The notes beneath the pieces are model-generated. The model did no database searches. It had not been told where the DNA came from and was given only the letters and a program-made list of their open reading frames with translations. The position numbers and the translations under genes are program-made. Shown piece by piece: positions 1 through 5,191 of a stretch of DNA of 5,294 bases. Positions within the stretch are counted from its first letter, which is position 1; each line of letters begins with the position of its first letter. Source of the DNA: Acidobacteriota bacterium (GTDB taxonomy: Bacteria; Acidobacteriota; Terriglobia; UBA7540); contig PMYF01000319.1 of assembly GCA_003171295.1 (NCBI GenBank), positions 27,278 to 32,571 on the forward strand, written 5' to 3'.

Positions 1-102
1 CATTTCATGAATAAGTTCAGGAAGCTTGGCTTTGTCGATTACACCGGCAGCGGCGGGTTGACGGTCAACAGTGGCCTCTTGGGCGTAGTCCTGCACGACT
101 AG
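1..102 (+). CDS. Crp/Fnr-family transcriptional regulator, C-terminal fragment (5' end outside window)
   Basis: Only the last 33 codons and the stop are present, in frame from base 1. They encode the end of the winged helix-turn-helix DNA-binding domain, beginning HFMNKFRKLGF and ending in Leu-His-Asp. The same C-terminus closes the complete regulator at 264-980. Bases 3-42 match 881-920 at 38 of 40 positions, and the remaining codons align without a gap. The two genes are therefore tandem paralogues. In this family the domain binds operator DNA, while the missing N-terminal domain would sense an effector. No terminator is visible between this stop and the next gene's promoter region. The effector and targets cannot be inferred from this piece. 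Confidence 0.88.
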   Translation, partial: HFMNKFRKLGFVDYTGSGGLTVNSGLLGVVLHD

Positions 103-200
103 CATCCATGTCGCAAACCCTCGCTAATTTCCACCGGTCCCGCCCGCAATAGTCCTTCGTCAACCTAGTTGAGCAATTTTGACCAGACGTATAGTCGATA

Positions 201-229
201 TTGAACTGACAAGCGAATTGTAGTATATC
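201..229 (+). promoter_or_regulatory. Candidate sigma70-type promoter for the second Crp/Fnr regulator
   Basis: A TTGAAC -35-like hexamer at 201-206 and a TATATC -10-like hexamer at 224-229 are separated by 17 bp. Each matches 4 of 6 consensus bases. Transcription would start near 236, just upstream of the ribosome binding site at 253. The -10 element lies inside the palindrome at 219-234. The region is AT-richer than the genes around it. The call is tentative because both hexamers are imperfect. Confidence 0.3.
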
Positions 230-234
230 CTACA
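219..234. promoter_or_regulatory. Candidate operator: 16-bp palindrome with CRP/FNR-box geometry
   Basis: TGTAGTATATCCTACA has perfect 5-bp arms (TGTAG and CTACA) around a 6-bp spacer. This is the same layout as the CRP consensus TGTGA-N6-TCACA. It lies 29 bp upstream of the ATG at 264 and overlaps the candidate -10 box, where binding would block transcription. Autoregulation by the gene product or its upstream paralogue is an inference. A 5-bp-arm palindrome at one fixed spacing is expected by chance at roughly one site per thousand, so a coincidence in a 160-bp gap is possible. Confidence 0.4.
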
Positions 235-252
235 GTCCAGCTCAGAACTTGC

Positions 253-258
253 AGGAGG
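253..258 (+). promoter_or_regulatory. Ribosome binding site deciding the start of the regulator
   Basis: AGGAGG lies 5 bp before the ATG at 264. A longer in-frame reading begins with TTG at 249, but that would place this near-perfect Shine-Dalgarno sequence inside the coding region. The ATG at 264 is therefore the preferred start. Confidence 0.75.
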
Positions 259-263
259 CCGCT

Positions 264-980
264 ATGGTCGTACGAGCGGTTGCCATAAAAGGGAAACTTG
301 GTCGGGAGGTGGAGGTTTTCAGGCCTAGGAAGATAAGTCATCCCGTTCATTGGGAAGCCATCCTCGATAGGATCCCCGGCGTGAAGACGGTCATAGAATG
401 CGGCGCAGGGCACGACATCTTCTGCCAAGGCCAAGCTGCTGATTCGGTATTCTACGTCCGTCGAGGCAAGGTGAAACTCACGGTCCTTTCGCGCCAGCGC
501 AAGGAAGCCATCGTCTGTACTCTGGAGGCGGGTGACTTCTTCGGCGAGGGTTGCCTGGCAGGCCAGAGGTTGCGCATCGCAACGGCTAGTGCGATCACCG
601 ATTGCATTCTTGACTGGCTCGATAAGCGATTCATGGCGCTCATGCTGCACGAACACCATGACGTGTCGGAATTCTTCGTCAGGCATCTGCTGGAGCGCTA
701 TATCCACTACGAACAGGATCTGCTGCATCAGCTCTTCGACTCCAGTGAGAAGCGTCTGGCACGGACTCTCTTAAGGCTGGCTCATTTTGGCAAGAAAAGT
801 AGATCGGAAACTATAGTTCCCAGCATCAATCAGCAAAACTTGGCCAAAATGGTCGGTACAACGCGGTCGCGGATCAGTGTTTTCATGAATAAGTTCAAGA
901 AGCTCGGCTTTGTCGATTACAATGGCGAGATGAACTTGACAGTCAATGATAGCCTCCTCAGTGTTCTCCTGCACGATTAG
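264..980 (+). CDS. Crp/Fnr-family transcriptional regulator
   Basis: A complete 238-residue protein, normal length for the family. Residues about 40-130 form the cyclic-nucleotide-binding-like beta-roll. Its phosphate-cassette region (FGEG at 93-96, Arg104 and RIATA at 104-108) keeps the conserved Gly-Glu and Arg but has Ile where a Thr or Ser usually contacts phosphate. A long dimerisation helix spans about 130-170. The winged helix-turn-helix covers about 185-220, with TTRSRIS in the recognition helix. Cysteines at 46, 54, 85, 97 and 114 do not form the N-terminal cluster motif of FNR, so an FNR-type oxygen-sensing 4Fe-4S centre is not indicated. The protein is cytoplasmic and should bind DNA as a dimer. 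It follows a tandem paralogue whose 3' end opens the window. A palindrome at 219-234 may be its own operator. The ligand and regulon are unknown. Confidence 0.93.
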   Translation: MVVRAVAIKGKLGREVEVFRPRKISHPVHWEAILDRIPGVKTVIECGAGHDIFCQGQAADSVFYVRRGKVKLTVLSRQRKEAIVCTLEAGDFFGEGCLAGQRLRIATASAITDCILDWLDKRFMALMLHEHHDVSEFFVRHLLERYIHYEQDLLHQLFDSSEKRLARTLLRLAHFGKKSRSETIVPSINQQNLAKMVGTTRSRISVFMNKFKKLGFVDYNGEMNLTVNDSLLSVLLHD

Positions 981-988
981 TCAGGGAT

Positions 989-1010
989 GCCTCGGCCTTA
1001 CGCCCGAGGC
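989..1010. terminator. Hairpin after the regulator, possible terminator
   Basis: GCCTCGG (989-995) and CCGAGGC (1004-1010) form a perfect 7-bp GC-rich stem with an 8-base loop, starting 8 bp after the regulator's stop codon. No T-run follows on either strand, so it is not a classical intrinsic terminator. It sits between convergent genes and could serve either strand, or simply stabilise the 3' end of the message. Confidence 0.35.
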
Positions 1011-1044
1011 CCCGTTCCTGCCGCCTGCCGGCTATCCGCCAGAG

Positions 1045-1548
1045 TTAAGGCTTCGTACCCCAAGGGTTGCGGCCCTTGCCACCCTGGATGTGGATGACCA
1101 TCCTTTGACTATCGATGTCGCTGACCTTCAAGTGAGCCACTTCGGCGCGGCGTGCTCCGGTGGCGTAGAGGGTCATCAGCAGAATGCGGTAGAAGGGAGT
1201 GGGCGCTGCGTTAATGAGTTGGGCGACCTCCTCCTGGCTCAGCTCATTGGGCAGGCGCAGCACTTTCTTGGGATAGGGCGTCTCCGCCACGCTCCAGGGC
1301 CTCCTCAAAGTCCTAACGAAGGAGAAGCGCAGCGCGCCCAGCCGTTGGTTGACGGTGTTCGGGTCCAGCTTTGACTGACGAAACAAATAGGTCTGGTACT
1401 GGCGGATGTGCTCGGGACCCAACTGGTCCGGAGGGCGGTGGAAGTTACGGGCAAAATCTTCCACCGCAGGGATGTAACACTCGGTGCTCCTCGGAGAGTA
1501 ATTTCGACGCTCGAGTTCTTCGTGCATCATTCTGCGTAAACGGGTCAT
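1045..1548 (-). pseudogene. Truncated tyrosine recombinase/integrase (N-terminal and early catalytic domain only)
   Basis: The 167-residue reading begins with an N-terminal SAM-like integrase domain (about 5-85), which in this family grips DNA and makes protein contacts. The catalytic domain begins near 100 and contains the TGARRAE motif (129-135), whose Arg133 is the first catalytic arginine. Lys158 in GGKGR is the beta-hairpin lysine. Immediately after residue 160 the similarity ends and an unrelated seven-residue tail reaches a stop. The HxxR box, the second His/Trp and the nucleophilic Tyr are all missing. Related intact proteins are about 280-300 residues, so roughly 110-130 are lost and strand exchange cannot occur. 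The start is secure: ATG at 1548 with AAGGAGG 6 bp upstream. Intact relatives often accompany IS91-like transposases, but none is visible here. It faces the regulator gene and reads as a decayed mobile-element remnant. Confidence 0.85.
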
Positions 1549-1554
1549 AAGGAA

Positions 1555-1561
1555 CCTCCTT
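1555..1561 (-). promoter_or_regulatory. Ribosome binding site of the truncated integrase
   Basis: AAGGAGG on the - strand, 6 bp before the ATG at 1548, is a near-perfect Shine-Dalgarno sequence. The 5' end of this gene is thus intact, and the decay is confined to its 3' end. Confidence 0.7.
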
Positions 1562-1793
1562 CTTATGATCCGACGATACCCCGATCACACCTCCCCTGTC
1601 GGCCTCCACCCACGCGCAACGTCCGCCGCCCCGGCTTCGTCCAAACGGCGTTCGAGGGAATAGCTCCTCGTTAGCCGCCAAGTGTTGATCTAAGAAGGTT
1701 GTCGGCCGCTTCATTGGACTCCAGGAGGCGAAGCGGGCTTTTCGAAGCGATGGGCAGATTCCTTTAGCCTCCTCTTGCGGAACGCCCGAGGTT

Positions 1794-2546
1794 CTACCGC
1801 AGCCGCGGCCGCACCATTTGAATGTACTCGTCAAACACCTGGCGATTGTGTTCCGGGCCGGTGCTTGTGACGTTGGGAGAGACAAAAGGCCGCACCTTGA
1901 CGCCCCGCGCCTGAAGTTGCGTGGCCGTTTCGGCGACGAGCGCCATGGAAAGCGTGATGACCGCGAAGGTGGAGCTGGCCGCCACGGGGAAATCTCCCAC
2001 CTGGACCAGAGAGTCCTGGGGCGGGCAGCAGTTGTCGAGCACGACATCCGCGAGGTCCGCCAGCTTCTTGCCGCTGGAATGCGTGGCGCGGGCCAGGCGG
2101 GCGTTTTCGGCGGAAGTCACCGCGACCACCTTCATGCCCAGGGATTTTGCGTGCAGGGCCACTTCCACGGGCGCGGCGTTCAGGCCGCCGTGCGAATAGA
2201 CGACCATGGTGTCGATGGCTTCGAACTGGAAGTTCGAGAGGAAATGCTGAATGTAACCTTCCGTGCGTTCCAGATGCAGAAGTTCCCGCGCTCCGCCCGG
2301 CCCCACCACATTGAACCACATCAGGCGCGGGTCCATGATGGGATGAAACCCTGCGAAGCTCCCGTAGCGCGGAAAGACGTCAAGCACGGGGATGACCGAA
2401 TGCCCGCTCCCGAACAGGTGCACCAGCCCGCCTCCGGCAATCGAGTTGGCGGAGAATCCTGCAGCTTTCTGGATATTGCCAAGTTGGGTGTTACGAATGC
2501 GATCGTAAACTTTCTGGGCTTCAACAAAATACTTTTCTGCTGACAT
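1794..2546 (-). CDS. SIS-domain sugar isomerase-like protein (UPF0309-like)
   Basis: A 250-residue cytoplasmic protein with a single SIS (sugar isomerase, phosphosugar-binding) domain of the SIS_2 type. The phosphosugar loop is visible as FGSGHS (45-50) and the second conserved stretch as YSHGGLNAAPVEVAL (117-131). VAVTS (141-145), HSSGKKL (156-162) and ADVVLDNCCPP (166-176) are typical of the UPF0309 group. SIS proteins isomerise or otherwise act on phosphosugars such as hexosamine phosphates, or sense them as regulators. No DNA-binding domain is present, so an enzyme is more likely than a regulator. It lies 124 bp downstream of a ROK-family kinase homologue on the same strand, suggesting that the kinase product is its substrate or relative. 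The start is supported by GAGGAAGG 6 bp upstream. The exact reaction is unknown. Confidence 0.88.
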   Translation of the reverse strand: MSAEKYFVEAQKVYDRIRNTQLGNIQKAAGFSANSIAGGGLVHLFGSGHSVIPVLDVFPRYGSFAGFHPIMDPRLMWFNVVGPGGARELLHLERTEGYIQHFLSNFQFEAIDTMVVYSHGGLNAAPVEVALHAKSLGMKVVAVTSAENARLARATHSSGKKLADLADVVLDNCCPPQDSLVQVGDFPVAASSTFAVITLSMALVAETATQLQARGVKVRPFVSPNVTSTGPEHNRQVFDEYIQMVRPRLR

Positions 2547-2552
2547 GAGGTA

Positions 2553-2560
2553 CCTTCCTC
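2553..2560 (-). promoter_or_regulatory. Ribosome binding site of the SIS-domain gene
   Basis: GAGGAAGG on the - strand, 6 bp before the ATG at 2546. The GAGG of this site can pair with the CCTC directly before the start codon (2547-2550), a four-base stem that might mildly mask the site. That pairing is only a suggestion. Confidence 0.6.
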
Positions 2561-2572
2561 TCTGTGAATTAG

Positions 2573-2692
2573 CAGGGTGCGGAAAAACCCCTGACGGACG
2601 GTGTAGCGGCGATTTTATATCGCCACAACGGCAATGGAACCAATCCGGCGGTGGCGACGTAAAGTCGCCGCTACATGTTTTTCAGCACCCTG
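2573..2692. repeat. 120-bp nested inverted-repeat element (MITE- or REP-like)
   Basis: The outer arms are CAGGGTGCGGAAAAAC (2573-2588) and GTTTTTCAGCACCCTG (2677-2692), complementary at 15 of 16 positions. Inside lies a perfect 11-bp pair, TGTAGCGGCGA (2602-2612) and TCGCCGCTACA (2665-2675). Each inner arm also starts a small hairpin of its own: GGCGAT with ATCGCC (2608-2624) and GGCGAC with GTCGCC (2653-2669). TTAG occurs next to both ends (2569-2572 and 2694-2697), a possible target duplication offset by one base. There is no internal gene, so this resembles a non-autonomous miniature element or an extragenic palindromic repeat. The right arm encodes the last six residues and the stop of the ROK gene. 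On the - strand it also holds a TATAAA -10-like sequence (2614-2619) that might contribute to SIS-gene expression, though no good -35 accompanies it. Confidence 0.8.
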
Positions 2693-3645
2693 GTTAGAGC
2701 GTAGCGCGCGGCGCCGAGAATCCCCGCGTCCTCCCCCAGGTGGGAGCGCACGATGCGAACCTGTCGCGAGCCGAGTGGCTGGCCCCATTGCCGGACGGCG
2801 TGCCGCAGAGGTCTGAGGATGAGTTCGCCGGCGCCGGCGAGCCCGCCTCCCAGGACCACAACCTCGGGATTCAGCAGGCTGACGATGTTTGCTACTCCCC
2901 GGCCCAGGTTGCCGCCGATTTCTTCCAGCACTGCCCGCGCCGTCCTGTCGCCCCGGCGCGCCGCCTGCGTCACGATTTCGCCGGTTATCCGCCCGCCCTG
3001 CGCGTCGGCGAGAGTCTTGATCAGGCTGCGGGGATTCTTGCGCAGGGCTTGCTCGGCGAACCTGGCCACCGCGGGCCCCGCTCCCTGGGATTCCAGGCAA
3101 CCGACTTGGGCGAAGTGCGGCTGCCACTTGTCGCTGACGGCAAGCCAGCCTGCCGCGCCTGCCAGGCCGCGCGTTCCCGGCACGACTTTGCCCTCGATGA
3201 TCAACCCTGCTCCAATGCCGGTCCCGACCGTCAGAAAGACAAGATTTTTGATCCGCTTCCCGCGCCCCACGCCCCGCCAAGACTCCGCCAAAGCCTGCAC
3301 GTTGCGGTCGCCTTCCACGAACACCGGGCGGGCGAGGCTTTCTTTGAGCAGACGCTTCAGGGGCACCCGGGTCCAGCCGGGGAGATTAGGCGCCCACACG
3401 GTTTCGGTGACGGGGTCGAACGCCCCGGGCACGCCCACGCCGACGGCGAGGATCTTCGACCAGTCAACGTTGGCTGACCGCACCGCAGCCTGCGCGGCGT
3501 CGAAGAGCGCGGCGAGATCGCGCTTTATGCCTGCGGCGGGCGTGGGCAATCGCACGGCACAGAGCAGCTTCCCAGTCGAGTCAACCACGCCCGCGGCGAT
3601 TTTGGTTCCGCCCAAATCAAGGCCGAGCACCAGACTCTTTCCCAT
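2671..3645 (-). CDS. ROK-family sugar kinase homologue with altered substrate-binding motifs
   Basis: A 324-residue protein of usual ROK length. The ATP phosphate loop DLGGTK is at 10-15, the catalytic-base region EGDRN at 111-115 (Asp113), the second nucleotide motif GTGIGAG at 141-147, and the C-terminal LNPEVVVLGGGLA at 258-270 and GEDAGILGAA at 304-313. ROK kinases phosphorylate glucose, N-acetylglucosamine, N-acetylmannosamine or fructose in the cytoplasm. Several hallmark residues are changed here. The Asn before the catalytic Asp is Gly112. The sugar-binding GExGH motif reads GAAGW (163-167), losing both Glu and His. The zinc motif CxCGxxGC retains only Cys183. ATP binding should be intact but the substrate is not predictable. 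There is no N-terminal helix-turn-helix, so it is not a ROK repressor. The ATG at 3645 has CCAGGAG 8 bp upstream. The last six residues come from the repeat at 2573-2692. It is probably expressed with the SIS gene downstream. Confidence 0.9.
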   Translation of the reverse strand: MGKSLVLGLDLGGTKIAAGVVDSTGKLLCAVRLPTPAAGIKRDLAALFDAAQAAVRSANVDWSKILAVGVGVPGAFDPVTETVWAPNLPGWTRVPLKRLLKESLARPVFVEGDRNVQALAESWRGVGRGKRIKNLVFLTVGTGIGAGLIIEGKVVPGTRGLAGAAGWLAVSDKWQPHFAQVGCLESQGAGPAVARFAEQALRKNPRSLIKTLADAQGGRITGEIVTQAARRGDRTARAVLEEIGGNLGRGVANIVSLLNPEVVVLGGGLAGAGELILRPLRHAVRQWGQPLGSRQVRIVRSHLGEDAGILGAARYALTRVLKNM

Positions 3646-3653
3646 CGCATGGA

Positions 3654-3660
3654 CTCCTGG
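3654..3660 (-). promoter_or_regulatory. Ribosome binding site of the ROK gene
   Basis: CCAGGAG on the - strand, 8 bp before the ATG at 3645. Another ATG lies 5 bp upstream but is out of frame, so the start at 3645 stands. Confidence 0.6.
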
Positions 3661-3718
3661 GGACCAAATGGAAACCCGTCATTATAGCTCGAACCTCTCC
3701 GCAGGGATCTAGAGCGTG

Positions 3719-3746
3719 CTAATAAGGGTTTATACAGGTTTGTCAA
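3719..3746 (-). promoter_or_regulatory. Candidate sigma70-type promoter for the ROK and SIS genes
   Basis: Reading the - strand, a perfect TTGACA -35 hexamer (3741-3746) is followed after 16 bp by TATTAG (3719-3724), a 4-of-6 match to the -10 consensus. It lies in the 130-bp gap between gltD and the ROK gene, about 75 bp before the ROK start. A perfect TATAAT also occurs closer to the gene (3681-3686) but lacks a recognisable -35. Either could drive ROK transcription independently of gltBD. Confidence 0.5.
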
Positions 3747-3775
3747 GCTGCGAGAGGGGAGGGGCCGGTTGTCCT

Positions 3776-5191
3776 CTACTGTAAGTTGGTTTCACCCATC
3801 AGGAAATTATCGATACTGCGGGCGGCGTTGCGTCCTTCGGAAATCGCCCAGACCACCAGCGATTGACCACGGCGCATGTCGCCGGCGGCGAAGACGCCGG
3901 CGACTGAACACATGTGATTCGCGCCGGTCTCAACGTTCCCGCGCGCCTCGAGTTTCACGCCGAGGGTTTCGATCATTCCATTCCTGACCGGGCCGGTGAA
4001 GCCCATGGCGATTAACACCAGGTCAGCATCCATCGTGAACTCGGTCCCCGGCACCAGCTCAAACTTGGGTGGCGGCCCGACGCGGACCGCGTGCAACTGC
4101 TTTACATGTCCGGTTTCATCGCCCGTGAATCGCAACGTAGCGACCGCCCAGTCGCGAATGCCGCCTTCTTCGTGCGCGCTCTCGGTGCGCAACTGCAGCG
4201 GCCAGAGCGGCCAAGGGGTACTCGGCGAGCGCTCCAGGGGCGGCTGGGGCATGATTTCAAATTGCTGAACGGAGGCGGCCTTTTGCCGATGTGCGGTGCC
4301 CAGGCAATCGGCGCCCGTATCGCCGCCGCCGATAATCACCACGCGTTGGCTGGTAGCGAGAATCTGCCCGTCCACAATCTCGCCCGCCACGCGGCGGTTT
4401 TGCTGCGGGAGATACTCCATGGCGAAGTGAATTCCCTGCAACTGCCGCCCCGGCACGGGGAGGTCACGCGGACTTTCCGCGCCGCCCGTCAGCAGTAAGG
4501 CGTCGAACTCGCGGCGCAAATCTTCCACGGGGAAGTTCCTTCCAACGTGAGCCCCCGTTTGGAAGGTTACACCTTCCTGAAGCATCTGATCCAGCCGCCG
4601 GTCGAGGATATCCTTCTGGAGCTTGAAATCCGGGATGCCATACCGCAGCAGGCCGCCGATGCGGTCGGCCTTTTCGAATACCGTCACGGCATGCCCCGCG
4701 CGATTCAGTTGCTGCGCGGCGGCGAGCCCCGACGGTCCTGATCCCACGATCGCCACACGCTTGCCGGTGCGGCGCGCGGGAACTTCAGGCCGGATCCAAC
4801 CCTCCTGAAAAGCGCGCTCGATGATGGTCTTCTCGATGTTCTTGATGGTTACGGGTGGCTCATTGATCCCCAGCACGCAGGCGGTCTCGCAGGGGGCAGG
4901 GCAGACGCGGCCCGTGAACTCAGGGAAATTGTTGGTGGCGTGGAGCGTGCGGATGGCTTCCTTCCAGCGCCCGCGGTAAACCAGGTCATTCCAATCAGGG
5001 ATAATGTTCTTGAGGGGGCAACCCGTGTGGCAGAAGGGCACGCCGCAGTCCATGCAACGCGCCGCCTGCGTGCGCAACTTCGGCTCGGGGAACTCCTGGT
5101 ACACCTCCCGAAAATCATGCACGCGCTCGTGCACGGGCCGGCGCGCCGGAAGCTCCCGCGTGTGCTCCATGAATCCGGAGGTTTTACCCAC
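3776..5191 (-). CDS. gltD: Glutamate synthase (NADPH) small subunit
   Basis: A 471-residue protein, matching the roughly 470 residues usual for bacterial GltD. It passes electrons from NADPH through FAD and iron-sulfur clusters to the large subunit GltB, which makes two glutamates from glutamine and 2-oxoglutarate in ammonia assimilation. The N-terminal cysteine groups are Cys46, Cys49, Cys54 and Cys58, then Cys97, Cys101 and Cys105, as expected for 4Fe-4S ligation. The FAD-binding GSGPSG is at 150-155, the NADPH-binding GGGDTG at 288-293, and the closing FAD motif AAGDMRRGQS at 435-444. The start is GTG at 5191, with GGGAGG 6 bp upstream, and it gives the family's usual MGKxxGF opening. An internal ATG at codon 8 would remove that. 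The start overlaps the end of gltB by 8 bp, indicating translational coupling. All key residues appear present, so it should be functional. Confidence 0.96.
   Translation of the reverse strand: MGKTSGFMEHTRELPARRPVHERVHDFREVYQEFPEPKLRTQAARCMDCGVPFCHTGCPLKNIIPDWNDLVYRGRWKEAIRTLHATNNFPEFTGRVCPAPCETACVLGINEPPVTIKNIEKTIIERAFQEGWIRPEVPARRTGKRVAIVGSGPSGLAAAQQLNRAGHAVTVFEKADRIGGLLRYGIPDFKLQKDILDRRLDQMLQEGVTFQTGAHVGRNFPVEDLRREFDALLLTGGAESPRDLPVPGRQLQGIHFAMEYLPQQNRRVAGEIVDGQILATSQRVVIIGGGDTGADCLGTAHRQKAASVQQFEIMPQPPLERSPSTPWPLWPLQLRTESAHEEGGIRDWAVATLRFTGDETGHVKQLHAVRVGPPPKFELVPGTEFTMDADLVLIAMGFTGPVRNGMIETLGVKLEARGNVETGANHMCSVAGVFAAGDMRRGQSLVVWAISEGRNAARSIDNFLMGETNLQ

Noticed and set aside
249..263. 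TTG start for the regulator at 249
   Set aside because: It would place the AGGAGG Shine-Dalgarno sequence within the coding region. The ATG at 264 has ideal spacing to it.
165..728. 187-codon - strand frame opposite the regulator
   Set aside because: It is antisense to a secure Crp/Fnr gene and its promoter region, with no recognisable domain or ribosome binding support.
1445..2047. 200-codon - strand frame spanning the gap between the SIS gene and the integrase
   Set aside because: It overlaps the ends of two recognised genes in other frames, has low-complexity Arg/Ser/Pro composition, and its part inside the gap shows no motif I recognise.
1818..2543. 241-codon open frame on the + strand opposite the SIS gene
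   Set aside because: The - strand frame carries clear SIS motifs and a ribosome binding site. The + strand frame has no domain signature and is best explained as a shadow.
2608..2669. Short hairpin pair read as a two-unit CRISPR array or riboswitch
   Set aside because: There are only two imperfect units in inverted, not direct, orientation, with no regular spacers. The enclosing outer arms explain them as part of an inverted-repeat element.
3681..3686. Perfect TATAAT on the - strand upstream of the ROK gene as the main promoter
   Set aside because: The sequence 17 bp upstream (GATCCC) does not resemble a -35 and there is no extended -10 TG. The TTGACA pair further upstream is better supported, so this is kept only as an alternative.
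2740..3712. Long open frames on the + strand opposite the ROK gene (up to 319 codons)
   Set aside because: They lie wholly or almost wholly antisense to a well-supported ROK gene, have Pro/Arg/Ser/Ala-rich compositions typical of GC-rich shadow frames, and show no recognisable motif.
3776..5191. Alternative identity for gltD as another GltD-like oxidoreductase (for example a PreT- or NfnB-type subunit)
   Set aside because: The MGKxxGF start, full length of about 471 residues and overlap with a GltB-like C-terminus fit glutamate synthase specifically.
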